Position numbers and translations under genes: made by a program. The notes below the pieces were generated by a model that worked only from the letters and a program-made list of their open reading frames with translations, had not been told where the DNA came from and did not search any database. Of a stretch of 64,000 bases of DNA, positions 14,043 to 23,570 are shown in pieces (position 1 is the first letter of the stretch; each line of letters begins with the position of its first letter). This DNA comes from Ruminiclostridium papyrosolvens DSM 2782 (lineage in GTDB: Bacteria; Bacillota; Clostridia; Acetivibrionales; DSM-1351): contig NZ_CP119677.1 of NCBI RefSeq assembly GCF_029318685.1, forward strand, positions 2,039,001 to 2,103,000, in the 5' to 3' direction.

Positions 14043-16280
14043 ATGATAAAAAAGAAGAAAACTAATAGCAGGCTGAAAAAGATTGCGAGAAATTTCGCTT
14101 TTCAGCGTGCTTTTCTTGTTATTATTACAGTACTTATTGCATTCATAATAATTCAGACAGGGGCACTGCCTACAAAATATAAGTTGAGTGTAGGGGATGT
14201 ATCCACTTATGATATTGCTGCACCTAGAGATTTGGTTAACGAGGTCCTGACAGAAAAAAACAGAATATCTGCAAGGGAAAGTGTTGAGCCTGTTAACAAG
14301 GAGGATACAAAAGCTTTTGTAGAGGTTATTTATAAAAAAGATGATTTTTTTAAGGCAGTTTCATCTGCCAGAGATAGTATTGATAAGAATTTAAAGCAGC
14401 TTGGTGTAGGTGCAAACACCCGGGATTATGATGTGTATTTGAAACAAGCCCGTGATGAAGCAATAAGCAGTCTTACACAGCATGTATCACAGCTTAGTAT
14501 ACCCTTATCAGCAGACCAGATAAATTATCTGGTAACCAAGATTTCAGATACAGAACTTGATAATTTTGAAGAGATTACCCGTAGGCTTGTTTCTGATGCC
14601 ATGTCTGAAGAGGTAACTGAAAGCAATCTTGCAATTCACATACATAGGCTGCAAAACAGTTATCAAAGTGAACAGGGCATTAGTCAGGAACTTAAAAATA
14701 TTGGCAATCAGCTTGTAAAAGCAATATTGAAGCCAAACAGGGTTATAGATGAAACGGCTACCGCAAAGAAGCAGCAGGAAGCCTACAACAATGATGCAAA
14801 TATTGTAAAGATCAAAAAGGAATCGAGGATTATCAGCTTTGGGGATGTTGTAACAGAGGATAAGTTACAGCTTCTTGAAGAGTTGAATTTACTGGAAACA
14901 AAAAGTAAATATGATTATCTTTTCTCAATAGGTACTCTTGTCACTATTTTATTTCTTGCTGGCTTGGTCATAGTTTTCCTTAAAAAATATAACAAAAAAA
15001 TATATAACGACAGAAAAGATTTGCTATTATTATCTATAATAGTTATTATAATACTAGTTTTAGCCCGATGTCTCTTTCCCTATTATGAAGGGCTTGTAAT
15101 TCCCGTTTTTGTGGGTACAATGCTGGTTTCTATACTTTTAAATATGGAGCTTGCCGTTGTAATAAACTGTGTACTTACAGTCGGTATTTCAATAATGATT
15201 AAGGGTGATAACAAGTTTTTGCTTATGGGCCTGATTTGCGGTGTTATTTCTGCTTTTCTTGTATCCAAAGCAAGCCAACGCAGCAAATTGTCTATGAATG
15301 GAATACTTCTTGGATTGATAAATGTCGTGCTTATAGTTTCACTTAACTTTATATATAAAAGCGACGTGCAGACAATTGTTACTGACAGTATAGCCGTATT
15401 TCTGAACGGGTTGATTTCAATGGTATTTACTATAGGTATGTTGCCATTTCTGGAGAGTGTTTTCAATATTGTGACGCCATTAAAGTTATTGGAAATCTCA
15501 AACCCAAATCATCCATTATTAAAACGATTACTTATAGAGGCACCGGGAACCTATCATCACAGTCTGATGGTGGGAAATCTGGCGGAGATTGCTACGGAGG
15601 ATATTGGAGGAAATGCTTTATTGTCCAGAGCAGGTGCTTATTTTCATGATGTTGGAAAATTAAAAAGACCGGACTTTTTCAAAGAAAATCAGTTAAATGA
15701 TAATCCCCACGACAGGATGACTCCCAATCTGAGTACTCTTGTCATAACATCACATGCCAAGGACGGAGTAGACATAGCTATAAAGTATAAGCTTCCTATT
15801 GCAATCAGAGATATAATAAAGCAACACCATGGGACGACTCTGGTAGCTTACTTTTTTCATAGAGCTATGAAAGCCGGCGGGGATGAGGAAGTAAAGCAGG
15901 AGAATTTCAGATATGAAGGTCCAAGACCTCAAACAAAAGAAGCGGCTGTTGTTATGCTGGCTGATTCAGTGGAAGCTGCCGTGAGATCAATGACAGACAA
16001 AACAGAAGGAAAAATAGAAGGCTTAATAAGAAAAATAATCAAGGATAAGCTTGATGACGGTCAGTTGGATATGTGCCAGCTTACACTTTCAGACCTTGAT
16101 ACTATAGCTAAATCCTTTATGAGAGTACTAAGCGGTTATTTCCATGCAAGAGAACAATACCCAGAAATAAAAGAAGCATTAAAAAAGGATATTTTTATTG
16201 AGGAAAAGGGAGAGTATAATAAGGAGAAGGATTCTGAAGATAAGAGAACAGGTGGAGGAACAAAACTTGATAATAATTGA
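14043..16280 (+). CDS. pgpH: Cyclic di-AMP phosphodiesterase PgpH (7TM-HD protein)
   Basis: A 745-residue membrane protein. One membrane segment (about 18-38) leads to an extracellular 7TMR-HDED domain (about 40-290), then a block of seven membrane segments (about 297-480), then a cytoplasmic HD domain. The HD motif is YFHDVGK with His535 and Asp536, preceded by YHHSLMVGNLAE and followed by KQHHGT. PgpH hydrolyses cyclic di-AMP, a regulator of potassium and osmotic balance. It starts 22 bases after phoH and its end overlaps ybeY. Confidence 0.94.
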   Translation: MIKKKKTNSRLKKIARNFAFQRAFLVIITVLIAFIIIQTGALPTKYKLSVGDVSTYDIAAPRDLVNEVLTEKNRISARESVEPVNKEDTKAFVEVIYKKDDFFKAVSSARDSIDKNLKQLGVGANTRDYDVYLKQARDEAISSLTQHVSQLSIPLSADQINYLVTKISDTELDNFEEITRRLVSDAMSEEVTESNLAIHIHRLQNSYQSEQGISQELKNIGNQLVKAILKPNRVIDETATAKKQQEAYNNDANIVKIKKESRIISFGDVVTEDKLQLLEELNLLETKSKYDYLFSIGTLVTILFLAGLVIVFLKKYNKKIYNDRKDLLLLSIIVIIILVLARCLFPYYEGLVIPVFVGTMLVSILLNMELAVVINCVLTVGISIMIKGDNKFLLMGLICGVISAFLVSKASQRSKLSMNGILLGLINVVLIVSLNFIYKSDVQTIVTDSIAVFLNGLISMVFTIGMLPFLESVFNIVTPLKLLEISNPNHPLLKRLLIEAPGTYHHSLMVGNLAEIATEDIGGNALLSRAGAYFHDVGKLKRPDFFKENQLNDNPHDRMTPNLSTLVITSHAKDGVDIAIKYKLPIAIRDIIKQHHGTTLVAYFFHRAMKAGGDEEVKQENFRYEGPRPQTKEAAVVMLADSVEAAVRSMTDKTEGKIEGLIRKIIKDKLDDGQLDMCQLTLSDLDTIAKSFMRVLSGYFHAREQYPEIKEALKKDIFIEEKGEYNKEKDSEDKRTGGGTKLDNN

Positions 16281-16752
16281 AAATGGGCAGGCCAAAGTTA
16301 TAATAGACAAAAAAATAGAAAACCTTATTGAAAAGACAATAAAAATGTGTATGAAGTCAGAGCAGCTTGACAAAGATTACGAAGTAAGCGTTTTAATTGT
16401 AGATGACAATGAGATAAGAGATATAAACAGGGAGCACAGAGATATAGATAAATCTACAGATGTTTTATCTTTCCCTTTGGTTGATTTTAAAGACGGTAAG
16501 CTAATATCCGATGAAGGGGACTATGACCTTGAAATGGGAGAGCTGATTTTAGGAGATATTATTATTTCTGCTGAAACTGCACAAAGACAGGCCGAAGCCT
16601 ATGGCCATAGTTTTGATAGAGAAATGGCTTTCCTGACAGCGCATTCATGCTTTCACCTTTTAGGATATGATCATATGGAAAAGAATGAGGAAGAGATAAT
16701 GTTCAAAAAGCAGGAAGATATTTTGAAGGAAATGGGACTTCCCAGAGATTAA
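16267..16752 (+). CDS. ybeY: Endoribonuclease YbeY (rRNA maturation)
   Basis: A 161-residue member of the YbeY family. The zinc-binding motif H-x3-H-x5-H is complete: His126, His130 and His136 in HSCFHLLGYDH. STDVLSFP and GELILGDIIIS are also family patterns. YbeY takes part in 16S rRNA 3' processing and ribosome quality control. I choose the TTG at 16267 because it lies 7 bases behind GGAGG and gives the usual family length; an in-frame TTG 69 bases upstream would add an unusual basic extension. The gene overlaps pgpH by 14 bases, implying coupled translation. Confidence 0.93.
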   Translation: MIIIENGQAKVIIDKKIENLIEKTIKMCMKSEQLDKDYEVSVLIVDDNEIRDINREHRDIDKSTDVLSFPLVDFKDGKLISDEGDYDLEMGELILGDIIISAETAQRQAEAYGHSFDREMAFLTAHSCFHLLGYDHMEKNEEEIMFKKQEDILKEMGLPRD

Positions 16753-16760
16753 GGAGTGCT

Positions 16761-17138
16761 ATGAAGAACAGAAATCCTATAGAGAGTTTCAATAATGCTT
16801 TTCAAGGCATTTGGTATACTATAGTAAATGAAAGAAACATGAAAATTCATTTAGTTATTGGAACGATAGTTATATTTCTGTCACTGTGGGTGCGTGTCAG
16901 CAAAATTGAGTTTACTATACTCTGTTTAACAATAGCTATGGTAATTTGTTTTGAACTGATTAATACGGCTGTAGAAGTTGTAGTTAACATAATAGTTGAT
17001 GTTTACCACCCAAAAGCCAAGATAATAAAGGATGTTTCAGCCGGAGCAGTTTTTGTATCGGCGATTTTTAGTATTGTAATAGGGGTACTTATTCTGTGGG
17101 ATAAAGTTATACATAAATTGACTATATTACTAGCATAG
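16761..17138 (+). CDS. dgkA: Diacylglycerol/undecaprenol kinase (DgkA family)
   Basis: A 125-residue membrane protein with three hydrophobic segments (about 31-47, 50-66, 97-116). It has the DgkA signature E-x-N-T-A-V-E (ELINTAVEVVVN) and the N-terminal SFNNAFQGIWYTIVNERN amphipathic stretch. Gram-positive members phosphorylate undecaprenol to recycle the cell wall lipid carrier. It lies 8 bases after ybeY in the conserved yqf cluster. Confidence 0.93.
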   Translation: MKNRNPIESFNNAFQGIWYTIVNERNMKIHLVIGTIVIFLSLWVRVSKIEFTILCLTIAMVICFELINTAVEVVVNIIVDVYHPKAKIIKDVSAGAVFVSAIFSIVIGVLILWDKVIHKLTILLA

Positions 17139-17165
17139 TTGTATAAATAAAAAGGAGGCTTCAAG

Positions 17166-17555
17166 ATGAATGATATGGAGCTGGCAGCTTGTGCGAGAAA
17201 GGCAATGGATACAGCGTATGCCCCGTATTCAAAATTCAGGGTGGGTGCGGCATTATTAACAGCTTCGGGTAAAGTATATACCGGCTGTAATGTTGAAATA
17301 GCTTCTTTTGGTGCAACAAACTGTGCAGAGAGGACTGCAATATTTAAGGCAGTTTCAGAAGAGGGCAGAGTAAAGATTGATAAAATCGCTATAGCCAGTG
17401 ATGATAAGGATTACATATATCCTTGCGGCATTTGCAGGCAGGTAATGGCTGAGTTTGCAGATGATGAAATGGAATTAATATGCACTAAAAAAAATGGTGA
17501 ATATAAAAAAATAAGGTTTGGAGATATACTCCCAAACGCATTCAGAACTTTTTAA
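17166..17555 (+). CDS. cdd: Cytidine deaminase
   Basis: A 129-residue tetrameric-type cytidine deaminase that converts cytidine and deoxycytidine to uridine forms in pyrimidine salvage. Catalytic TNCAERTA gives zinc ligand Cys53 and proton shuttle Glu55; PCGICRQ gives Cys87 and Cys90. CNVEIASFGAT is the substrate-binding stretch. AAAGGAGG precedes the ATG. Its place between dgkA and era matches Bacillus. Confidence 0.96.
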   Translation: MNDMELAACARKAMDTAYAPYSKFRVGAALLTASGKVYTGCNVEIASFGATNCAERTAIFKAVSEEGRVKIDKIAIASDDKDYIYPCGICRQVMAEFADDEMELICTKKNGEYKKIRFGDILPNAFRTF

Positions 17556-17574
17556 TAATATATTGGAGGAGACA

Positions 17575-18471
17575 ATGTCATATAAATCAGGTTTTGTATC
17601 AGTAATAGGAAGGCCTAATGTAGGAAAATCAACACTTCTAAATACAATAACAGGTCAGAAAATCGCAATTATGTCGGACAAGCCCCAGACTACAAGAAAT
17701 ACTATAAGAGGTGTTATAACAAATAAAGAATGCCAACTTATATTAATTGATACTCCGGGTATTCATAAGCCAAAAACTAAGCTTGGAGAATACATGGTAA
17801 ATGTTGCATCAGAGACAATAAAGGAAGTTGATTTGGTACTGTTTCTGGTAGAAGCGAATGCACAGCCGGGAGCTCAGGATATTAACATTATACAGCAGTT
17901 AAAACAGGTAAAAACTCCGGTTTTTCTTATATTGAATAAAGTCGATTTGGTTAGCAAGGAAAAATTGCTGGCAATAATAGATAGTTACAGTAAACTTATG
18001 AATTTTAAAGCGATTATTCCTATTTCGGCATTAAAAAATGATGGTATTGATATAATATTAAAAGAAGCCTTGGATTTAATACCTGAGGGGCCACAGTTTT
18101 TTTCGGAAGATATGCTGACAGATCAGCCTGAAAAAGTAATTGCTGCGGAAATGATAAGGGAAAAAGTGCTCCTTAATCTTGATGACGAGGTTCCACATGG
18201 TGTTGGTGTAGAGGTTACATCCTTTAAGGAAAGGGAAGACGGACTTATAAATATTCAGGCCACCATATACTGCGAAAAAAGCACTCACAAGGGAATAATT
18301 ATAGGCAAGCAGGGAAGTATGCTTAAAAAAATCGGAAGCGCTGCCAGATATGAAATTGAGCGTCTGCTGGATACAAAGATATTTTTAGAGCTATGGGTAA
18401 AGGTAAAGCCGGACTGGAGAAACAGCGATAATATGCTTAAAACACTTGGTTATAAAACAAATAAGAATTAA
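17575..18471 (+). CDS. era: GTPase Era
   Basis: A 298-residue GTPase for 30S subunit assembly. The N-terminal G domain carries GRPNVGKST (G1), DTPGI (G3) and NKVD (G4); the C-terminal KH domain shows the GKQGSMLKKIG loop that binds the 16S rRNA 3' end. The ATG at 17575 lies behind TTGGAGGAGACA and gives the family N terminus MSYKSGFVSVIGRP; a longer reading into cdd is not supported. Confidence 0.96.
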   Translation: MSYKSGFVSVIGRPNVGKSTLLNTITGQKIAIMSDKPQTTRNTIRGVITNKECQLILIDTPGIHKPKTKLGEYMVNVASETIKEVDLVLFLVEANAQPGAQDINIIQQLKQVKTPVFLILNKVDLVSKEKLLAIIDSYSKLMNFKAIIPISALKNDGIDIILKEALDLIPEGPQFFSEDMLTDQPEKVIAAEMIREKVLLNLDDEVPHGVGVEVTSFKEREDGLINIQATIYCEKSTHKGIIIGKQGSMLKKIGSAARYEIERLLDTKIFLELWVKVKPDWRNSDNMLKTLGYKTNKN

Positions 18472-18483
18472 TAGGGTATACTC

Positions 18484-18528
18484 TTGGCGGAATGTGAAAG
18501 AATATATAATGTAGAAAAATTATATTCT
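18484..18528 (+). promoter_or_regulatory. Possible promoter with overlapping inverted repeat before yqzL-recO
   Basis: TTGGCG and TATAAT are 15 bases apart, a short spacer. AGAATATATAAT and ATTATATTCT (18499-18528) form an imperfect inverted repeat over the -10 region that could be an operator. Weak evidence. Confidence 0.3.
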
Positions 18529-18560
18529 AAACAAATATTATGCCAAGGGGGCTGACATTT

Positions 18561-18695
18561 ATGTTACTGGACTTTGTATGGAATGTTTTTAAAACAACAG
18601 GAAGTATTGATTCTTATGTTCTAATGAAAGAGATCGAAGAAAAGTTTAAGTCTGAAACAGCAGAGAATGTCATGCGAGAGGAAACAGAAGTCTAG
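18561..18695 (+). CDS. yqzL: YqzL family small protein
   Basis: A 44-codon frame between era and recO, in the same place as yqzL in Bacillus. The product starts MLLDFVWNVFKTTGSIDSYV, matching the YqzL pattern of a short aromatic N terminus (DFxWNxFxxTG) followed by YLLxKE-like residues, then an acidic helical tail. AAGGGGGCTG serves as ribosome binding site. Function unknown. Confidence 0.8.
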   Translation: MLLDFVWNVFKTTGSIDSYVLMKEIEEKFKSETAENVMREETEV

Positions 18696-18714
18696 GTAAT
18701 TATTGGGGTTAAGA

Positions 18715-19464
18715 ATGAGTTATGTTAATTATAAGGGGTTAGTTATACGAGAAGTAAACACCGGTGAAGCAGATAAAATTATTACGGTACTTACTGCTGA
18801 AGAAGGTAAAATTTCAATTGCTGCAAAAAATGCACGAAGAGCGAAAAGTTCATTGAGTGCGGGGTCACAGCTTTTTGCCTATAGTGAGTATATGTTGTTT
18901 AAAGGAAAAGAACTTTACAATATGTCAAGCTGTCAGGTAATAGAGCCTAATTATGAAATAAGAAACGATATAGAAAAACTGACCTACTGCTCTCATATAC
19001 TTGAATTGATTTCGGATAATGTTCAGGAAGGAGAACCTTCGGAAGAGGTACTTCGATTGCTTCTGAACACACTCTATGTCATTTCCAAAACTAACCGCCC
19101 TCTAAAACTTATAACCGTAGTTTTTGAGTTAAGGCTCATGTCCCTGCTGGGATATGAGCCCCATGTTATAAGTTGTGTAAACTGCGGAAAAGCACAAGAT
19201 GAGAGTATGTACTTTGATTTTGACAGTTCGGGACTGGTTTGCAAGGACTGTTTAAATCGGAAGTCAAGGTCTATAGCGCTACTGCCCGGTACTGTCAAGG
19301 CTTTAAAATACATAGTATTTATAAGTCCTCAAAAACTGTTTAATTTTTCACTCTCCCAAGAAGCTATAGAAGAATTGGGACAAATATCCAAAAGATATAT
19401 AAAGGAGCACATTGGAAAAGAGTACAGAAAACTTGATTATCTGAAACAATTAAAGCTGGAGTGA
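18715..19464 (+). CDS. recO: DNA repair protein RecO
   Basis: A 249-residue RecO. The N-terminal OB fold starts YKGLVIREVNTGEADKIITVL; the C-terminal part has a zinc finger with Cys154, Cys157, Cys176 and Cys179. RecO loads RecA onto single-stranded DNA with RecR. I take the ATG at 18715 because it gives the family N terminus; a TTG four codons upstream is the alternative. cls follows after 3 bases. Confidence 0.93.
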   Translation: MSYVNYKGLVIREVNTGEADKIITVLTAEEGKISIAAKNARRAKSSLSAGSQLFAYSEYMLFKGKELYNMSSCQVIEPNYEIRNDIEKLTYCSHILELISDNVQEGEPSEEVLRLLLNTLYVISKTNRPLKLITVVFELRLMSLLGYEPHVISCVNCGKAQDESMYFDFDSSGLVCKDCLNRKSRSIALLPGTVKALKYIVFISPQKLFNFSLSQEAIEELGQISKRYIKEHIGKEYRKLDYLKQLKLE

Positions 19465-19467
19465 GAC

Positions 19468-20928
19468 ATGAATACAAACTTATATTCAGCACTGTCATTA
19501 ATTATAATAATATCGAACATTGTTTTTGTTATTACAGCACTTTTTTTTGAAAGAAAAAAGCCTGTTCGAGCTTTGAGTTGGATTTTAGCACTCATTCTAT
19601 TACCTGTAGCCGGATTTTTACTATATTTGATATTTGGCAGACCATTGAATCTTAAAAAGAAAAAATTTCATATAAAAAATCATAAAGACGTTGAGTATAG
19701 CAGAGAAATTTACCAAACGTTAGGTACTGTTTATTATGATGAAACCATGTTCAAGGAAGAATATAATTATTATGTGAAGCAGTTAATAAATTTTAATATA
19801 AATCTGTCCCAAAGTCCTTTTACCAATGACAACAAAGTAGAAATATTCACAAAATCTCAGGATAAATACGATTCCTTATTAAAAGATATAGAAGAAGCTG
19901 AAACTTCTATTCATATGCTTTATTTCATTATAAAAAATGATAAAATTGGTACGCTTATTATAAATACTCTTGCTAAAAAAGCAAAACAGGGTGTTACTGT
20001 AAGGGTACTTTTTGATCATGGGCAAAATCTGTTTTTCCCGTATAGAGCTTTTAAAACCATCATAGATAATGGCGGAGAGGTATTAAGTTTCTTTTCAAAT
20101 TCAGTAGATAACTACCTTAAAGCAAACTATAGAAATCACAGGAAGATAGTAGTTATTGACGGAAAGTTAGGGTATATAGGAGGAATTAATATCGGTGACG
20201 AGTATCTGGGGCTGCATAAAAGAATTAAGCCATGGAGAGATACTCATCTTAAAGTAACAGGGAGCAGTGTTTATTGCCTTCAACTCAGGTTTATGACAGA
20301 TTGGCTGTACGCCTCCAAAAAGGAAGTAGACTTTGGAAGGTTGGATAAATACTTTAGACCAATCAAAAGAGAAGAAAGAGGAAATGTAGCTATTCAAATG
20401 GTTTCAAGCGGACCTGATACCAATGCAGAGGAAGTCAAGAGGGGTATGGTAAAAATGATTAATTCTGCGAAATGCTCTATTCTTATTCAAACCCCCTATT
20501 TTGTCCCGGATGATTCATTTCTTGAAGCTTTACAAAATGCTGCAATGTCGGGTGTAGATGTAGTAATCCAGATACCTGAAGTCCCTGACAAAAGACTTGT
20601 GTACAAAGTAACCACATCCTTTATTGAAGATGTAATGGACTTTGGAGTAAGGGTTTACCTGTATCCGGGTTTTTTACATTCAAAAATGATAGTAATAGAC
20701 GACACTTGCTGTTCTATAGGGTCTACAAATATGGATATGAGAAGCTTTTCACTGGATTTTGAAATCAATGCTTTTATGTATGGTTATGATATTACTCATA
20801 AATGCTCTTCAATATTTTATAATGACCTTAATATATGCAAAGTAGTAACAGAAGACAATTATAAAAAAAGAGGTGTAATGTCAAAAATGCTGGAAAGCAT
20901 TTGCAGACTGCTATCACCGCTTCTCTGA
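19468..20928 (+). CDS. cls: Cardiolipin synthase
   Basis: A 486-residue phospholipase D superfamily enzyme. Two membrane segments (about 6-24 and 34-54) precede two HKD motifs: NHRKIVVID with His224 and LHSKMIVID with His404, each followed by the Gly-Gly or Gly-Ser-x-N pattern. It joins two phosphatidylglycerol molecules to make cardiolipin. Tightly linked to recO (3-base gap), which suggests joint transcription. Confidence 0.94.
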   Translation: MNTNLYSALSLIIIISNIVFVITALFFERKKPVRALSWILALILLPVAGFLLYLIFGRPLNLKKKKFHIKNHKDVEYSREIYQTLGTVYYDETMFKEEYNYYVKQLINFNINLSQSPFTNDNKVEIFTKSQDKYDSLLKDIEEAETSIHMLYFIIKNDKIGTLIINTLAKKAKQGVTVRVLFDHGQNLFFPYRAFKTIIDNGGEVLSFFSNSVDNYLKANYRNHRKIVVIDGKLGYIGGINIGDEYLGLHKRIKPWRDTHLKVTGSSVYCLQLRFMTDWLYASKKEVDFGRLDKYFRPIKREERGNVAIQMVSSGPDTNAEEVKRGMVKMINSAKCSILIQTPYFVPDDSFLEALQNAAMSGVDVVIQIPEVPDKRLVYKVTTSFIEDVMDFGVRVYLYPGFLHSKMIVIDDTCCSIGSTNMDMRSFSLDFEINAFMYGYDITHKCSSIFYNDLNICKVVTEDNYKKRGVMSKMLESICRLLSPLL

Positions 20929-21045
20929 TATATACTTCTTTAGAAAAAGTTACAAATATGACACACATAAAACATATTTATTATTTATACTTAGTAACGG
21001 AAAATGTGTTTTTAATCTTTGTACACTTTAAGGGAGGTAGTATTC

Positions 21046-21126
21046 TTGAATCGAAAGATACTTGGAATAATTATTATGCTTCTTGCAGTATTATTTCTTT
21101 TTTGGGGATGGAATAATATGGTCTGA
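21046..21126 (+). CDS. Possible 26-residue single-pass membrane peptide
   Basis: In the 346-base gap after cls a TTG start lies 6 bases behind AAGGGAGGTAG, a strong site. It opens a frame for MNRKILGIIIMLLAVLFLFW and six more residues ending in a stop: two basic residues, one membrane helix and a short polar end. No RNA overlap or family assignment is apparent. The rest of the gap holds only the promoter of the next gene. Confidence 0.4.
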   Translation: MNRKILGIIIMLLAVLFLFWGWNNMV

Positions 21127-21208
21127 CGCAAGATAAAAATTATGTAAACAATAAAGACTATGCTTCTTGTAAATACCCTTTCTCAGCATAAAATTTCCGT
21201 TAATCGCA

Positions 21209-21237
21209 TTGTTTTTCAAATATCAATGCAATATAAT
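21209..21237 (+). promoter_or_regulatory. Promoter of the HD-domain gene
   Basis: TTGTTT, a 17-base spacer and a perfect TATAAT, 37 bases before the ATG. Confidence 0.6.
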
Positions 21238-21274
21238 TGATAGAAATGAGTAATCAGAAATATAGGAGGGTAAT

Positions 21275-21766
21275 ATGACACTGTATTCGGACAAAATAAC
21301 AAAGGAAATGATAAACTATTTCAATAAAGATGTTAAGCGTATTAACCATGCACTAAAGGTTTATAGCTTTTGTAAAACAATAGGTGCATTAGAGCAGCTT
21401 AATGATAATGAATTGATGATTGTAAACCTTTCAGGAATTCTTCACGATATTGGAATCAAAGAGGCCGAAAAAAAGTACAATTCATCTGCGGGACCTTATC
21501 AGGAAAAGGAGGGGCCTGCTATAGCAAAAGAGATAATGAACAAGTACGATATAGATAAAAATATTATCGAAAGGGTTTGCTATATAATAGGGCATCACCA
21601 CAGCTATAGCAAAATTGACGGGCTGGATTTTCAAATACTGGTTGAAGCTGATTTTCTTGTGAACATATATGAAGATGAAATGGACAAAAATGCCATAACC
21701 AGTGTAAAAAATAAATATTTTAAGACAAAAACAGGTTCAGCAATACTTGAAGACATGTATCTTTAG
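21275..21766 (+). CDS. HD domain phosphohydrolase
   Basis: A 163-residue protein consisting of one HD domain: His25 in INHALKVYSF, His57-Asp58 in GILHDIG, and a GHHHSY stretch near 107-112 as further metal ligands. HD proteins of this size usually hydrolyse a nucleotide or phosphate ester; the substrate cannot be told. AGGAGGGTAAT precedes the ATG. It is probably a single gene with its own promoter, ahead of the ABC exporter pair. Confidence 0.85.
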   Translation: MTLYSDKITKEMINYFNKDVKRINHALKVYSFCKTIGALEQLNDNELMIVNLSGILHDIGIKEAEKKYNSSAGPYQEKEGPAIAKEIMNKYDIDKNIIERVCYIIGHHHSYSKIDGLDFQILVEADFLVNIYEDEMDKNAITSVKNKYFKTKTGSAILEDMYL

Positions 21767-21818
21767 TTAGTTGCAATACTAGCAAAATAAGTTAACGTAA
21801 AATTGGGGGAGCTATTCA

Positions 21819-23570
21819 TTGTTTAAATTAATAAAATATTTAAAGCCATATCTGAAACAAGTTATTTTAGGTCCGGCATTTAAATTATTCGAAGCAATAC
21901 TTGAACTTACAATACCTTTATTAATGGCAAAACTTATTGACAATGGTGTTAAAGTAAACAATCCGTCATACATATATATGATGGGAGGAATAATGGTTGC
22001 AATCGCAATAACCGGAGCCGGCTCCGCATATATATGCCAATATTATGCGTCTATAGCTTCACAGGGGTTTGGAACTTCAATGAGAAACCTTTTATTCAAA
22101 AAGATTCAAGGATATTCCTTTAATGAGCTTGATAAAATAGGAACTCCTTCTCTCATAAATAGAGTAACCAGTGATGTAAACCAGCTTCAGCTTGCGGTGG
22201 CCATGCTGATAAGACTTGTGGTCAGAGTTCCTTTTCTTTGCATTGGCGGCTTGATAATGGCAATGACTATCAACCTGAAGCTGTCTGTAATACTATTTAT
22301 AACAATGCCGTTATTTGCGCTGATTATATATTTTATAATGTCAAGAACAATACCGCTATATAAGACTGTACAAAAAAAGCTTGATACATTGTCTGTAATA
22401 ATACGTGAAAATTTGTCCGGAGTACGTGTAATACGTGCATTTGCAAAACTTGACAAGGAAAGAGAACGTTTTTCAAAGGGCAACAGGGAATACGCAGATA
22501 TGTCTATAAGAGTTGGTAAGGTTTCAGCACTTCTAAATCCTGCTACAACTGTTATTGTGAACCTTGGTGTTGCTGCTATACTGTGGTTTGGGGGAATACA
22601 GGTATATCATGGTACAATGACTCAAGGTGAGATAATAGCTTATGTCAATTATATAAATATGATACTTTCTGCACTTATTGTACTGGCAAATCTGGTCGTC
22701 ACCTTTACAAAGGCGGCAGCTTCAGCAAACAGGGTAAATGAGATATTGGAGACCCAGCCTTCCGTAATGGACAGTGATGATAATGTGGCTGATGTACAGG
22801 AGACTGCAAATGTCTCAGAAGGAGTACCTTTTATAGAGTTTAGAAATGTAAAATTCAGCTACGATGGAGCTTCTGATTACGCTTTGAAAAATATATCATT
22901 CGGAATAAAAAGTGGACAAACAGTAGGTATAATAGGTTCTACCGGGTCAGGTAAATCAACGCTTGTAAACCTCATTGCAAGGTTTTACGATACTACCGAC
23001 GGCCAAATTCTGATTAATGGATTAGACGTTAGAAATATGAAACAACATGACTTGAGAGATAAAATAGGACTCGTTCCTCAGAAATCAGTTCTATTTTCAG
23101 GAACTATAGAGGAAAACGTAAAGTGGGGAAGTGAACTGGCTCAGGAGACAGATATTAATTGGGCTGCCGGAATTGCTCAGGCAAAGGAATTTATCAAGCA
23201 AAAATCTGAAGGCATTAAGTCTCATATAACTCAAGGAGGAGCGAATCTTTCGGGTGGCCAGAAACAAAGACTTGCAATTGCAAGAGCAGTGGTCAAAAGG
23301 CCGGAATTACTTATTCTGGATGACAGTACAAGTGCCTTGGACTATGCTACAGATGCAGCCCTAAGAAGGGAAATAAAAAATAATCTCAAAGAGCTTACAA
23401 TAATTATGGTAACACAGAGAGTAGCTGCAATCAGAGACGCAGATTCAATAGTAGTACTGGATGATGGAGAAATGGTGGGAATAGGCAGAAATGATGAACT
23501 GCTGGAATCCTGTCCTGTATATCAGGAAATATACTATTCACAAAGAAAAAGCGAGGTAGCTCATACATGA
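21819..23570 (+). CDS. Heterodimeric ABC exporter, subunit with degenerate ATPase site
   Basis: A 583-residue exporter half: six membrane helices (about 15-310) fused to an ATPase domain with Walker A GSTGSGKST at 373-381 and signature LSGGQ at 477-481. Walker B is LLILDDSTSALD, so the catalytic glutamate is replaced by Asp502. This is the mark of the degenerate half of heterodimers such as TM287/288, BmrCD and LmrCD. The start is TTG behind GGGGGAGC. The stop overlaps the partner gene by 4 bases (ATGA). The substrate is unknown; drug or lipid export is the usual guess. Confidence 0.93.
   Translation: MFKLIKYLKPYLKQVILGPAFKLFEAILELTIPLLMAKLIDNGVKVNNPSYIYMMGGIMVAIAITGAGSAYICQYYASIASQGFGTSMRNLLFKKIQGYSFNELDKIGTPSLINRVTSDVNQLQLAVAMLIRLVVRVPFLCIGGLIMAMTINLKLSVILFITMPLFALIIYFIMSRTIPLYKTVQKKLDTLSVIIRENLSGVRVIRAFAKLDKERERFSKGNREYADMSIRVGKVSALLNPATTVIVNLGVAAILWFGGIQVYHGTMTQGEIIAYVNYINMILSALIVLANLVVTFTKAAASANRVNEILETQPSVMDSDDNVADVQETANVSEGVPFIEFRNVKFSYDGASDYALKNISFGIKSGQTVGIIGSTGSGKSTLVNLIARFYDTTDGQILINGLDVRNMKQHDLRDKIGLVPQKSVLFSGTIEENVKWGSELAQETDINWAAGIAQAKEFIKQKSEGIKSHITQGGANLSGGQKQRLAIARAVVKRPELLILDDSTSALDYATDAALRREIKNNLKELTIIMVTQRVAAIRDADSIVVLDDGEMVGIGRNDELLESCPVYQEIYYSQRKSEVAHT

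Noticed and set aside
16198-16266. Longer ybeY start
   Set aside because: The upstream TTG has no ribosome binding site and gives an Arg/Lys-rich extension outside the family's length.
20901-21116. 71-codon frame starting inside cls
   Set aside because: Out of frame with cls, no ribosome binding site; the small frame with a strong site in the same gap is preferred.
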